The notes: generated from the letters alone by a model not told the origin. 64,000 nt of DNA from Rhodomyrtus psidioides (GCA_021437785.1 JAILYB010000101.1:620001-684000), one strand, 5' to 3'; positions 47,485 to 60,222 are shown, numbered from the stretch's first letter. Translations and numbers: made by a program.

Positions 47485-50032
47485 ATGCTGAGAATGGAGG
47501 ATTTGCTGTGTGAGCTGAGCGGGGAAGAAGGGAACGAGCAAGGGCTGCCGCCGGGTTTCAGGTTCCACCCCACCGACGAAGAACTCATCACCTTCTACTT
47601 GGCTTCCAAGGTCTTCAACGGCGCTTTCTCCGGCCTCGACATAGCCGAGGTCGACCTCAACCGATGCGAGCCCTGGGATCTCCCTGGTACTTACATACAT
47701 ACATACCCAGAATGTTTGCTTTTCCCTCTCAGCCCTTTGGGTTAGTATTCCTAGGACAAAAAAAATTTCAGCATTCTCAGACATAAATCTGTACATAAAG
47801 TCCGTGCTAGAGATCGGTAATATCGTTAGCTGGTTTTTTCAGATGCAGAAATGTCTGTCGACAGTAGTCTAGTAGAGTTACCAGTATAGCATATCGTGGT
47901 ATATACCTGGGATCAGAGAGAACTTCAAAAAGGAAACGCAGTTTGCGCCTAGAAAAGTGAAGTATCCAATGGACGCACGAAACACCAAGCTATCGCATTA
48001 ATTTCGTCTGGCTTGTTCACTAGAGATGTTCCTACAGCAGTAATTGCTGTCGCTCTAAATTTTGCTACTAGGTTTCAGTATGCATCCTCATGCAGATGAA
48101 AGTTAGTAGTTTCACTTGCAATGATAAACCCTGGAAGATTTAAGTCGGCGTCTCCACATCCATGAGATTTTTGTTTTGCTTTATTGTTCAAAACCATTAG
48201 CTTCCAGTTGGTGAATCTGTGCTCTTGAAGCCTCTAAGAAAGTCTACAAACTGTGGAATATGTAGTAATCATGCTCAGGCACCAATAACTTCTTGTTTGA
48301 TGAACTTTTTTTTTGCCAAATTTAGCGTTGCGGCTGCTAAATTTATGCACATTGCTAGGAATGCCAAGAAGTTTGCTGATTTTTATTTTAGTCATGACTG
48401 TGAAGTCATATTCTGAAAAATTCATGCTTCGTAAACTGATCAGCCATCATAATCACTCACTGTATCGATGTTGTGTGAAGTGTGAACCTAGTTGTTTTTC
48501 TAGCAAAGTTGAATGTTCGGGCCTCTTAATATTTCGTGCACACTCGACCTAACAGAGGTGGCAAAGATGGGGGAGAAAGAGTGGTACTTCTTCAGCCTTC
48601 GGGACCGCAAGTACCCGACGGGGCTCCGGACAAACCGGGCCACCGGGGCTGGCTACTGGAAGGCCACAGGGAAGGACAGGGAGGTCCACAGCGCCGCCAC
48701 CGGGGTGCTTCTCGGCATGAAGAAGACACTCGTCTTCTACAGAGGCCGAGCCCCCCGGGGCGAGAAGACCAAGTGGGTCATGCACGAGTACCGCCTCGAC
48801 GGCCACTTCTCCTGCCGTCACACGTGCAAGGTACGACCGGCCCCTCCCCCTCCTCGCACGTGCGGCCGTGTGGATCAAGTTATGATGTTATCGCCCTTTT
48901 TCATGCTTGTCCTTTTCTGGGTTGACTTCTTGTGTGGATTGATAGTGAAAAAAAAAACTGATGGGTTTCACAATGGGTTGATTTTGGATTTGATATGATG
49001 GGTCTTGGTTTTCACAAAACCCACGGGGACAATCTTCTGATGTTTCTTTTACCCTAGGCTAAGGAAGTTTTTAACTGTACAGTAGCTTAAATGAGTTTTG
49101 CCAGAATATAATATAATGAATGCATGATACTGGTCATATTTGGAAAAGTTACCCTTTAAGAATGGTGGGGAAGCAAATGAAATTCTTCATTTGAAGTGGG
49201 ATTTTTTATTTGTGGCCCTTTTTGGCAGGATGAATGGGTCATATGCAGGATTTTCCACAAGACAGTGGAGAAGAAGAGCTTGCTCTTCCAAGGCCAAAAT
49301 TACATGCTTGAAGCTTGTTCACCCCCTAGCACTGGCTCTTTGCCTCAGCTTCTTGAAACCCAGATCGCATCAACGCCGCCGCCAAATCATCTGCTAGAGC
49401 ACCAATCTCAGGCCAATGGTTATCAGAACCAAAACCAATCCCAACCTTTTCTGATTCACCAGAGAGACGCTGATCTCAAAACCCTAATGAGCAACCCATT
49501 TGTCCCACTGATGCCTGATCTCCAAGGGCCCTCGTTTTCACCCACCATCACCGCCACCGCCCATAGAGACTCGTACAGCCACACAGACGCCAAGAGCATC
49601 GTCGTCGCCCCATCACTAGTCTCGCCATCGTCGATGCTCTTCAAGTCCGTCCTCCTCTCACATCAAGACCTTTTCACAGCTGCCCCCAATTTGAAGGAAC
49701 AACAACACCACACTGTGCTCGGCCAGTGCAAGACAGAGGCCGACTTTTCCCATTTCCAGCTAAGTGGTGTTGATGATGCCGATGGCTTGCACAGTGTCGT
49801 GGACAAGATTCACCACGTCCCGTTTCATCAGAATCACCAAAACCCCGTGCTTTTCGAGGTGGACGCTCGCGCTACAACTACATCTTCTGTTCCAAATGAT
49901 AATAATGCACCTCATGGGCACACTGTTCATCATGATATGTCCACGTCAACGATGGCTTTCAACAGGGTCGGGTCGTCCTTTCAGATGCTGCCGGATCATG
50001 CCATCCGAGAATCCTGGCCATTGGATCCTTGA
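47485..50032 (+). CDS. NAC transcription factor, CUC3-like
   Basis: Nuclear DNA-binding regulator; CUC3 genes act in organ-boundary and shoot-meristem formation. Three exons, 47485-47686, 48556-48830 and 49229-50032, give 426 residues. Junctions are CCTG^GTACTT/CAG^AG and AAG^GTACGA/GCAG^GATG, the usual NAC intron positions. The NAC domain (about 20-170) runs GLPPGFRFHPTDEELI (A), EVDLNRCEPWDLP (B), WYFFSLRDRKYPTGLRTNRA and GYWKATGKD (C), LVFYRGRAPRGEKTKWVMHEYRL (D), then DEWVICRIFHKT (E). The tail is Ser/Pro/Gln/His-rich, as expected for an activation region. The N-terminus MLRMEDLLCELSGEE fits CUC3; a start at the second Met (47494) is also possible. I saw no miR164 target site, which agrees with CUC3 rather than CUC1/2. 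Subfamily is inferred from N-terminal and domain text. Confidence 0.9.
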
Positions 50033-51549
50033 GAGAGAGAAGAAAACTCCAGTTTTTCTTTAGCAACTGTACTCCTGTCTCTCTCTTTCTCTCCTCTAAT
50101 GTAATTTTTATAGTTTTAGAAACTTAATTAGCTGTAATCAGAAAAGGGAAATGCGCGGTTGCGATATGGGGAACCTCAAACTTTATGCGTGCGTTTCTTG
50201 TACTGTTCTGCTGCAAAATGTAAAATGCAAAAAAAAAAAAAATGCCATAGGGTCACATTGATCCTTCATTGCATATCCATGGGCGTAGTCCCTGTATATT
50301 TGGGAGGTTTCCTCTCATAGTCATACGTACTGATGGTGGGGGAGATTTTAGCTTTAGGAGTTTGAAGCAGTTTGCAGTTTTTCTTTATGATTTTAAGTAC
50401 GTGATGGGTTCTGGTGAATTTCTTCATGTGGGTGAACGTACTTGCAGGTTTTTTTTTATGTGACGCCAGTGGATGAGATTGTGAGAATTTTCCTTTTTCC
50501 TTTAAATGGGACGACGTAAGGATTTTTAATTATGATTAAGCATGGGATGATGGGACTCGTAGTGTACACAATATGACACGACAACATCGCTTGGTAAAAA
50601 GCCTTACGTTCTTTCATTACATTTACATGCAAAGATAGTCCTTTCTGGTGAACTGAAGTCTGATGATGCTGGTCCAGCCTTACGAACTTATGATATTTCA
50701 ATGATTTGTTAGCTAAGTATAAACGGGATGGAATTTGTAAAATTATGACGAAAGCATTGAAGAGAACTGAAAGAGTCAAAAAAAGGGGAAAAATTGGGAT
50801 ACTTTGCGATCTAATCATGAGACCTAAGGAAGAGGCCACCAAAAATTTCAAACTGACTATTATGATATTTTTTGCCCTGATTTTTTTTTTTGTGGCATCA
50901 AAAATCTCGAACTATACCCTAGACTTTATCTTGTCACATAAAATACCTCAAATTTATACATATGTAACACATTTACCCTTCGTCTAGGTTCATTAAATGA
51001 TTTTTCCAACCAAAACAAAGTCATTTTTATTTAACTTAAGCAACAGGGAGCTATGTCAACATTGTTTGATTTTCGGTGTCCACATAGCAAATTTTTAACA
51101 GTGCTCATTGAAAAAGGGTAAATGTGTCATCAATATAATGGCAAAAAAAAATGTGTCACCTATATTCAAGTATGAAATTTTTTGTGTCACAGAAAACAAA
51201 AAAGGTTATGGTGAATATGTCACAATGGGATAGTTTGGAATTTTTGGTGGCTTTTGCTCTGATAACTATACTCCCCATTTTCTACTCTATCCAAAGATAT
51301 AAGACAAAAATCATAAAATAGTAGAGGTACTTTGAAAATTACATGCTTGAGCTTTAGGAGTGTTCTTGGTCAATTGCTGCCTATTTTGAAAGGAACTTTC
51401 TTTTTATGGTTTGGAGGCGAATTACTTTTCCCTGATTTCTTTTCAATTGCTTTGGTTTTCTTTAGGGTTATACTCTCTCTTCCCAGGTAATGAGATCCTA
51501 AAGTTTTAGTCGTCGCTCGAGTTCCCGTTCTATTTTTCTCCCTAATTAT
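50033..51549. other. NAC 3' flank and gene-free repeat stretch
   Basis: Short ORFs only. 50850-51250 carries a repeat with inverted phrases (CACATAAAATACCTCAAATTT... and ATGTGTCACCTATATTC) related in style to 38160-38640. Confidence 0.4.
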
Positions 51550-52570
51550 GAGAAAATTATCCAAAAAATCATAAATCTATTGTACTTTTGCCAATTCAGT
51601 TATAACCCTTTTAATTTCGTCAATTGAGTTATAAACATTTTCACATTTTGCTAATTGAGTATATGTGATCAATTTTTGGCTGGAAAAAGCTGACGTGGGC
51701 ACCGACTGTCCTATGTGGCATGGCAAGCATTGACGTGGACAACTTTAATGTCATTTTAACATTTTTATTTTTTTTATTATTCACGTACTTTATTTGTTAC
51801 CCTTCTTTAATTTATTTTTTTATTTTTTCTCTCCGTCGGCCACCGCCGAGCCTGGTCGTTGGCCTCAGGCGAGGGATGTCAAGGCCTAGGCTGGCAAGAG
51901 TAGCCCTCGCCTAAGTGGACGAGCCCTAGCAAAGGGAAAAACAGAAAGATGAAAAACAAAAAGAAAAGGCAAAAAAAAAATAAGGAAAAAAATAAAAATG
52001 AAAATGAAAAAAAATAATGTGATTAAAAATTATCCACGTGAGTGTCTATCGGGCCTCGTAGGACGGTTGTCATCCACGTTAGCGATATTTTACTGAAATT
52101 GGCCGAAGGAGTCAATTGGTAAAATGTGAAAAAATTTAGAATTCAATTCGCAGAGTTAAAAGGTATTGGATTGAATTGACAAAAGACAAGTTCTGTATAA
52201 TTTTTCCCCCAACCATATTCATGATTATGCTAAAGATACTTTGCAACACCGTCCAATTGTGCCAATATAGACCTAAACATTTTGATGATCTGCCAAAGTA
52301 GTCCTAAATCTTTCAATTGTAACAATTTAGTTTTAAACGTTTTGACAATTTCCCGATTTAGTCTGGCCTAAATCTTTTTATAATGTGTCACTGTCGTCAT
52401 TTCTACCAATATTGGTTTATGACTAAATTAGAAAAATTTCAAAATGTTTGGACTAAATTATTAAACCGTCAAAAGCTTTATGAGTAAATTGACACAATTG
52501 AAAGATTTACAATTGAATTTGCCCACCGTAAAATAGGTCTAGAGCTTTTTGGACAATGTTTCCCAATTTC
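51550..52570. repeat. Two adjacent members of the long-inverted-repeat family
   Basis: 51550-52208: the left arm AAAATTATCCAAAAAATCAT pairs with the right arm ending GTATAATTTTTCCCCC, with GC-rich centre 51830-51925 and the phrase CGTAGGACGGTTGTC. 52230-52570: a shorter copy with ACCGTCCAATTGTGCC ... ACAATTGAAAGATTTAC and no GC core. These match 26215-27365. Confidence 0.65.
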
Positions 52571-52794
52571 AGGATAACACTCGTAAAGAATTCCTGGATC
52601 ACGACAACCCTAGCATAGGGTCTTTTCCAACTAATGAAAGCCCTCTTAATCAGCCACATTAAAACTACCATTACGGGGAGAATTCCTTTGATACTCAAAA
52701 CTTTTCAACAATCGAATAAGTGGGGAATGTTAATGTGAATCAGAAAAAAAGTGGGTAGAGCCGAATTAAAATGTTGGCTTAGGCAGCGCATGAC

Positions 52795-53150
52795 TACACT
52801 TCTCTGTCTAGAAGTGAATTCTGGCCAGAAGTTGATTTCTCTACTTCTCCTTAAAAGCATAAATTAATTTTTGTACTTCTGCTCTAAATTGACTTCTGAT
52901 CAAAGAAATTCATTTGGTAACAGCTGAAAATTTCTACTTTTGAAACATTATTAACAAAATCTTCGGCGTCGATGACCGGCGGCGGTGGGCAGCATTGGCT
53001 GCGGCCGACGCCGGTATGGTCAAAGAAGTGATTTCTTCGTCGAGAAATAAAATTTTTTTACTTCTCGAAATTGGCCAAAAATCTAACCAGAAGTAGAAAA
53101 TCCAACAAGAAGTCACTTTTTTTTTATCAATCGCATTTTTACTTCGACAA
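52795..53150. mobile_element. Possible MITE with GC-rich core
   Basis: Both arms repeat GAAGTAGAAA/TTTCTACTTC words (CTAGAAGTGAATTCTGGCC left, CCAGAAGTAGAAAATCC right) around a GC core at 52965-53015 (GACCGGCGGCGGTGGG). The same layout as the other MITEs here. Exact termini were not fixed. Confidence 0.4.
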
Positions 53151-53349
53151 TATTTTTGTTGAAACTTTTTCGCAAAGTCCCATAAGAAATTGAATGAGAA
53201 ATGAAGAGTTGTTTCGGTTCGTAATTCTTCATCGATGAAACAGTACGACATCATAACCTTTCGTCGAAACTGTACGACTTTGTGACGCTTCATCGAATCC
53301 TTTCGACGAAATCGTACTTTTTCGTTCACGAACCCTTTCAACGAAGCCA

Positions 53350-53964
53350 TGTGATATCGTGACTCTTCACTTCACTCTTTATAAATGTAAACCATTGTCC
53401 ATCGCATTACGTACATATGTTAAACGAGTATTAGATATAATTGTTATATTCGTCATTCATTCATCATCGTCATCATTTTGTGCGACTATTCCGCGAAGTT
53501 GTGTTCGAAGGTTTCCTTTTAAACAAGTACCGATTTCGAGGAAAGGCGATCCGTTCTATCTTGGGAGGCAATTGTCCAAGAACCTTGGGTACCGGTTGAG
53601 AGGAAAAATTTATCTTAAAGACACAATGTTATTTCGTTGGGTTCGGACCATTCATCTATATTCATATTACTTGTTTGCTATTGGTTTCAGGTTTGTCTAT
53701 CAACCTAGTTTTTTATACGAACTTCTACCCTCATGGTGGACAACAATCTTAAGATATAGTTATTTCAGTTGTACGCATTTTGTTCTGGCGAATTATTGTT
53801 AGTTTTGTCTGATGAAAATTATGTTTTATTACATATTCAGATTCTTCTCGATGATACGAGAAAAATGAATGGTCGCATTCGATGTTCGATTCCATCATTG
53901 GTATCAGAGCCTTGGTTAAAATATATGTTTCTATTGAGTTTTGGTTTATTGCTTTGAGATTACT
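53350..53964 (+). mobile_element. LTR 3' end and primer site of a truncated plus-strand retrotransposon
   Basis: TGGTATCAGAGCC at 53899-53911 is the initiator-Met primer site, preceded one base away by a ...TCCATCA LTR end at 53897. Upstream text (GGCAATTGTCCAAGAACCTTGGGTACC) has the look of a copia LTR or leader. The internal region stops after about 50 bp, where the gypsy LTR begins at 53965. The left limit is a guess. Confidence 0.6.
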
Positions 53965-56959
53965 TGTCGCGACCCGTCCGAAAGCGGATGCGGCTAATGG
54001 ATTACCGATCGCGGGCCTTGGATCGGCGCGAGCCCTCCCAGACCCATACCAAATCGCGGCGGGAGTATTTTTCAAAGGATTCGACGATAAGAGTCGATCG
54101 CTTTCGACCTTCAGTGTGGTCGTGGTGGCATGTGCAACCTGTGCATGCATTTGGAGTCGCCACCGGTCTTTCTTGGAGGGTAGACCGGAAACCTTACCGA
54201 CCGATTGGGAGAGGTCGATCAGTTCTGCGGAACCAGAGATTTTGGGTTCGGGGACTTGGTTACGTCGGTGTCATTACCAACGCCCTTTCGGTACCTAACG
54301 CGAGTGATTTTCCTAGCTAAGAGTTCATGCATGGGCAATTTTAAATGAGGTAAGCTTGATTCAAGGTTTCATGCAAATTGGAAGACTGTTCCTATCAACA
54401 ACAATCAATTTAAATGAAAGCGCAATCAAATACATAAATAAATCACACTAATGCACATCAATTCAAATCAGCGGTTTCCTGGTATAGCCACAAGGGCTTA
54501 GATGAGGAATGATTTGGGACCAGAGGCAAAATGGGAAGATTTGGGGGACGATTAGCCCGAAGGGCAAAATCGTCATTTTTGGAAAATTTGGATTCCGAAT
54601 TACTCAAAATACTCCATGGCCAGTTGATTGTGGCCATTTCCCATTTTTGAGAATTTTTTTGATTTTTCTGAATTTTTATTTTTTTATTGAATTTTTGAGT
54701 TTTATTATTACTATTATTTTTTTACTTTTCTTTAATTAATTTTTTTTTGCTTTTTTTTTGTTTAAATAAATAAATAAAGGCCGGGCTTAGATCAGGTTTT
54801 CGGATCCAGACCCGGATCAAGCCGTCGGATCGATCCAATCCGAGAGGGAGGGCTCGAACCGGGCCCGGCTTGAGCAAGGAGCCCAGGCCCATTTCTTTTT
54901 TTAGAACCTACCGAACCCGCTGGCCCAAGCCCATTCTTCTTCCGCTAACACTAACGTCGGCCCAGCTCAAAGTAAACAACACAACCAAAATAAACTAAAC
55001 AACCAAGCCCCACATGAGAATAGATCTCACCTACTGTTCATCATCTTCACGTCCCTTTCCTGCATGAGAATAGGATCGAGCTCGCCGCCGCTGGGATCTG
55101 AGTTCCACGATCCGGACCTGCTCAGAACCATTTCCGTCGGGGCCCCGCCGCTGCGTCCCGTCGCCGGCGACTAGCTCGCTCGAAGCCGCCGCCGTTGCCC
55201 GCCGATGAATCCTCTCTGGTAGTCACGTGGATAGGATGATAAACGATGACATTGCCTTCGTCGCTGCAAGTAGAGTTCTTCTCGCTCAGAACAAGCCGGC
55301 TCTTTGACCGGTCTCCAAATAACAAAATCCTGTCGATTTTCCTCGGCACCACCTCGACCCGATCGTCTTCATAATCACTCGGCGCTCCATTCCTGGCGGG
55401 ACGACCAGCCCTCTCGAGCTCTTGCATCTTCTCCTCCAGCAGAACCTTAGCCTCGGCGAGCTTCATCTGGACCCTCTCCTCCCTCAAGACCTCGGCGAGC
55501 CGCAGCATCTTCCTTTCCTCCTCCGTCTCGCGCTTCATCCGATCGATGTCGGCCTTCGGCGGACACCTCCCTCGCGAGTCTCCGCAGACCCGCTCGACTG
55601 CCTTGCGCGCCCTGCGCTCGTGCTCCAGCTCGGACCTCATTTCCTTGATCTGGGCGCGGAGGAACTGGAGTTCGGAGGCCATGCAAGCTCTCCAGAAGGC
55701 GAGATCTAAGAAAGAAGAAGAGGAAGAAAAAGAAGCAGCCGAAGCAATGAGAGAGCTGGGCAGAGGGAGACGAAGCAGATGGCGATGGTGATAAGGTGAT
55801 GAATGATGGTGTTAGTGATGAGGTTGATGATTGTGGGGAGAAATAAAAAAATGAGTTCTCGTAAAGTTTCCAGCTCGGCTCGAATGTGGGATGGCTTTGA
55901 TTTTCTGGGCCGGTGCTGCGACTGATCATCCTCATCGTTATGAGCTGATCCTCCTCTTCGCAACGCTACCTCCGGCAACACCGACGTCGACGCTGCTCGT
56001 GACACCACCAACGACTGAACGCCCTGCCGCTATACCGTCAGGACTTGCTCAACACCACCGTCAGATTCATTTGCGGATCCCTTGGACGCCAAATCTGCTC
56101 GTCGTGCTCTCCGGAGGTCACCACTCACCTATGGCCTCAACTTTCCATCGTCATCTCCGAGCGTCACCGACGTAAAAGAGATCCGATGATCGCTAGATCG
56201 AAATCTCGGCCAACAACACAGGCGAAGGCACACACTATCTCGGCTGGGAAAGGACAGCACATTGAAACTTCAAGGAGTGGGCTTAGCTTGCTAGGATGAT
56301 AGTCGTCGCTGCCGCTGGTTGGTTTCGCGAGCTGTCACCGACTAGCTTGCCTCACTCGACCTTTGATATTATCCGCAACATCGTCCTCAACAATGGCCTC
56401 ATACCGTTCACGATTTTTTCACCTTGCGATGACAGGCTCCATCGGATCGTGGCCAATCCTGTTGATCGCTTGAGTTCGATGGACACCATCGTCCTCTGGC
56501 CATTCTGGAAACCCGGCTCTATTCACTCATGATTTTCTCAGCCATCCCCCCAGAACGGTCTCCCTGTTTAAAAACTCTTGCCAAGCTCTCTCCGGGACCT
56601 CTCTCTTTCGGCTCTCCTTTCCCTTTCTTTTTTGTTTCTTTTCTTCATGCACTCCTCCCAATCCCACGAGCATTCTCCATTATCTCCTCTTTTGTTTATT
56701 TTATTATTTTTAATGCCCTTAGCTTTTTGATCGCGCCACTCAAGATCCGAATCCAATTGTGGATGGCCTTTTATTACTTTGCTATTATTTTTTATTATTA
56801 CTTATCGTTGTCTTTCGGGAGATGCCACGAACCGCGGATTTACTTTCCCAGTTGGCATATAGCACTAGCAAAAAAAAAAATGAATTTTCTTCGAGAGAAA
56901 AAAAAAATAAAATAAAAATAAAATAAAAAATAAAAAATATCAGAATTGAGGTGTCAACA
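53965..56959 (-). mobile_element. Gypsy 3' LTR, about 3.0 kb, with embedded coding sequence
   Basis: On minus the LTR starts TGTTGACACCTCAATTC at 56959 and ends GGGTCGCGACA at 53965. Its first 80 bp and last 600 bp are recognisably the same family as the solo LTR 6519-8826. At 56960-56978 the minus strand has CCTCTCAAAGAGGGGCAAC, a polypurine tract, so this is the 3' LTR of an element whose interior lies to the right. Flanks TTACT and GTTGC do not match, in line with it not being a solo LTR. The middle contains the coiled-coil ORF at 55122-55682. Confidence 0.75.
55122..55682 (-). CDS. BRANCHLESS TRICHOME-like coiled-coil protein, inside an LTR
   Basis: 186 residues, one open exon. ELQFLRAQIKEMRSELEHERRARKAVERVCG (4-34) and MKRETEEERKMLRLAEVLREERVQMKLAEAKVLLEEKM (about 49-86) match the coiled coil of the plant BLT / USO1-like family, linked in Arabidopsis to trichome branching and cell shape. 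The usual link between the two blocks (a LAREV-like stretch) is present only in the next frame, so two nearby compensating frameshifts appear to have replaced about 12 residues (35-46) with a Cys/Pro/Arg-rich run. The C-terminus is Arg/Ala-rich. It lies wholly within a gypsy LTR and in its orientation. It could be a captured gene copy, perhaps transcribed from the LTR, or a host gene hit by insertions. Function as a protein is doubtful. Confidence 0.6.
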   Translation of the reverse strand: MASELQFLRAQIKEMRSELEHERRARKAVERVCGDSRGRCPPKADIDRMKRETEEERKMLRLAEVLREERVQMKLAEAKVLLEEKMQELERAGRPARNGAPSDYEDDRVEVVPRKIDRILLFGDRSKSRLVLSEKNSTCSDEGNVIVYHPIHVTTREDSSAGNGGGFERASRRRRDAAAGPRRKWF

Positions 56960-59900
56960 GTTGCCCCTCTTTGAGAGGAATCTCGTTAGAGGTTTCTCTC
57001 AAAGACAAGATGACACCTGATTTCTACCCAACTCAACTGGGAAAATGAGAGAAGAAATGCTGTGACATTGAATTCTTAAGGCTCTTTGATGAAAACTCCA
57101 ATTGATCCCCGGTTTGCTCTAACAATTTGAACATGGGCCGGGATGAGAGTGGCTTACCTGAAGCTCACCTGTCAGATGCTGCCGGTTGCGACGACTTTCA
57201 AGAGGATGCCTAGGACTCGTCATTCAGGATATCCTAGGGAGATTAAGCTCTGACCTGTATGGTAGGTCATACCATTATGGGATTCCTAACGGGTAGGAAT
57301 CTAAGGAAGGCGCATCCCACGCTTTGGGATTTGCCAAGGATTTTGATCCGTATGGTGGATCGGACCTTTGTGTTGATCCTGACCCTTTTGGCGGTTTCTA
57401 CCATATTTGACCCTTCAGGCGGTTTCTACCTTTGTTTGACCCTTCAGGCGGTTTCTACCTTGGATTTGACCCTTCAGGCGGTTTCTACCTTTATTTGACC
57501 CTTCAGGCGGTATCTACCCTGTGTTTGATTTTGACTCCAAACTGATAGGAATCTAAGGCTGACATACCCTGTCTGGTTGGGACTAGTCAGAGACTCGATC
57601 GTTCTGTAGATCGGTCTTGGAAGAGGTTCGCCTACTAAAAGGCTTCACCTACAGGTTATTCTGGGATTTAGGGGTTACCTGAAATCTTACAGATGCTAAA
57701 TTGTCCTTTCGACATGCGAGGTACCTTTCTGGGATTTGGGGACTCCAATTATCCTGCAGAAAGCTGAAACCTGCGAGATTCTTCTTTACCAAGGTAACAT
57801 CAATAATCTTTGGGAAGAGAACGATTGTCCAATTGACAAAATTTATGACTTAAGTTTTAGTCGTGAAATGTGCATTTCGATGCTGGAGGTTATCCAAAAC
57901 ATTCCTGCAACATGCAGATGCGATCACAAATTCCTTGCGCGGCAAATCCGGATCAACAATTTGAAATTTCCAAAAGAGTTTGTTCAAAACATCAATTGGA
58001 ATATTTCTCGACAAAGAGGTCTTCTCACCTGTTTTGAGATAGTGGTTTTTATAGGGGATGCACTCAATTCCCTACTAACCTGTGCCTAGGTTTTAGGCTC
58101 ATTCGCAGCACATACATTTTGATCGGTCGGGAGGTCTTCCACGGGACCGTAATGTTGGGCTTGGTATTGGTCTCAAAGGGGGGACTCACTTTTGAGTCAA
58201 GGCCATTGAACGAAAGTTTTCACCATCTGCTCCGGGTTTACAAATCAAGAACCCTGCAAAATGAGAAAGAAATAGTCTTGCTCGTACTTCTTCAAGCTAA
58301 GCAATATGTCAACCCAAGTGTCTTAGTCAGAGAAGACTGTTTCAGGGTTGTAACATTGGAAGGATTGGGGACCGAAAAAGGCTTGTTTTTGGCCCAGAAT
58401 TCGTGACGGGTTTGACATTGGTGATCATTGCTGATTTGCCTCCTGTCATTTCCTTTCTACATCTTTAGTCCTTGAGGTGCGCAATCGATTTTGAGGTGTG
58501 TACCAGCTCTTTAGAGAGCGTCTCTTGTTGCATTCAGAGACCGACTCTCTCTATGTCTTTGTTCTGTGTTTGGCAGCATTTGGGGAGCAGCCTTTTTGGA
58601 TTTGGCTCCTTTGTGGGTTTTTCTCTCTTCCCAACTAGGCTTCATTGGGGATCAAGCAAACAGCTTGCACGAGCATCGGCCTTGCTTTTACTATGCACTT
58701 TGCCTTTTCTTGATTCTGGGGATTTTCTAATCATCATTTTTTTGAAATCCCGTTTTTCTCATATTCGATGGGATCATGTTAGACATATGTCTGAAAGTCT
58801 AAACATGCTTTAAATATCGGCCCGGGAATCCTCTTCGTAATCCCTGATGCCTTCATCTTGGAACGTGCAATGATCATCAATGGGCTCATGAAATGAATTT
58901 GTAGGCTCAACTTGGCTATGCAAAGGATATGGTGTGTGGGATAGAGAAATGAATGCTTCTCATCATCCTATGGCACTTGGATTACCATATAAACAACACA
59001 CAAAGATTAATGTTAGTCCGAGCAAGAAAATTTCTAACCATTTTCTCCTGATGCTGCTGGACTCACCTCCATTTTGCCCCAATGTGGGGTGGTTCTCGAC
59101 AGGGCTGATAATGAGAACCTCCGTTCAAAGGGGTTATCAATGGTCATCTGTAGTATTTGGGAATGTGAAGCGAACGCCTCCGTCGTCCCAATCCATGTAA
59201 TTGCTGCGAATGGTCCCTACCTCCGTAGGTACAGATTTTGCTGTCTGATTCGCTCCACTTCTCTCTTAAGTGTGTATAGGACGTGTTTTGATTAGGCTTG
59301 CCTCTCTTTTGAGTAAACCTCCTTTTGAATGATTTGACAAATAATCATATTTGGCAAAATTCATTTCTTTCTTTCCCAAAATTTATCCATCGAGGGGATT
59401 TTGTGATGTATCGTGCATGTCTTATTCATGCTTTGGGCAACCTCCCGATTTAAATCATGAACATCGATGCATTGGATAATTTTCATGACGGCTGAAAGTA
59501 TTTTAACATTTTTTTTATCTCCAGCTAACTGGGAAAGGGATACTTACCTACCTGTCGTGGCTGTAGACCCCTGAAAATGTAAAAGAAGCATATCATTGCA
59601 TGTTCACGAATTTTTCAAAAATCGAAACGATACATCCTACCCTTGGTCATGTACTCTAACGAGTAGTACATGGGATGTAAAAACCTGTTCGTCTGTAAGG
59701 CGATTCCCCTGTCAAGGATAAATAACGAGTATCAATTCACATTCTCAAATTCAAGACAAATTGGAACGATACAACTTTACTCTTGGTTCTCATCCCGTTC
59801 TGATGTTGCGTATTGATATGAACAACATCTATCAAATCCGCCTATCCATTCTTGGAGTGTTTGCAACATCAATGGTTCATCTGCCCCCAGTTGGGCAACG

Positions 59901-60200
59901 TCTGTTCTGTTATTCGAACAAATGGCTCCTTGAGTGATTTATCCACGTTTATCACCTGAGAAGGGAAAGAAAGGAGACATTACTTCGGTATTCGATTGAA
60001 GATCGTTTAGGAACAATACATCGTTTTACCAAATAGGTGGCTTCGCGGCCAAACGTATTTCGTATTGAAGGGGTAGATCCCATTATGCTCCGCGGGTGAT
60101 AGTCATTGTTCATGGAACTTGCTCCGCGGATTAAGTGATTAATCCACGGCCCTCGGCTTGAAGATGCTCAAAGGGTGATGTTGACACTCACGCACAATTA
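56960..60200 (-). mobile_element. Probable gypsy internal region upstream of the 3' LTR
   Basis: It begins at the polypurine tract next to the 3' LTR. No gag or pol domain is readable; short ORFs (57736-58089, 58472-58813 and others) show nothing recognised. The composition, including CTGCCCCCAGTTGGGCAAC at 59880, suggests the long non-coding 3' part of a Tat-type element. The right limit is unknown and may reach the genes beyond 60300. Confidence 0.45.
57381..57520. repeat. Five tandem copies of a 28-30 bp unit
   Basis: GACCCTTCAGGCGG followed by TTTCTACC occurs at 57381, 57409, 57438, 57468 and 57497 with 6-8 bp variable spacers. The first copy has TTTTGG for TTCAGG and the last has TATCTACC. 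All copies face the same way with no palindromic unit, so it is a minisatellite, not CRISPR. Confidence 0.92.
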
Positions 60201-60222
60201 GTTCTAGATATTAATGAAAGAT

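Noticed and set aside
53965..56959. Solo LTR with target duplication
   Set aside because: Flanks TTACT and GTTGC do not match, and a polypurine tract adjoins the right side, so it is the 3' LTR of a larger element.
57381..57520. Possible CRISPR-like array
   Set aside because: Plant DNA; spacers are only 6-8 bp and units vary. It is a minisatellite.
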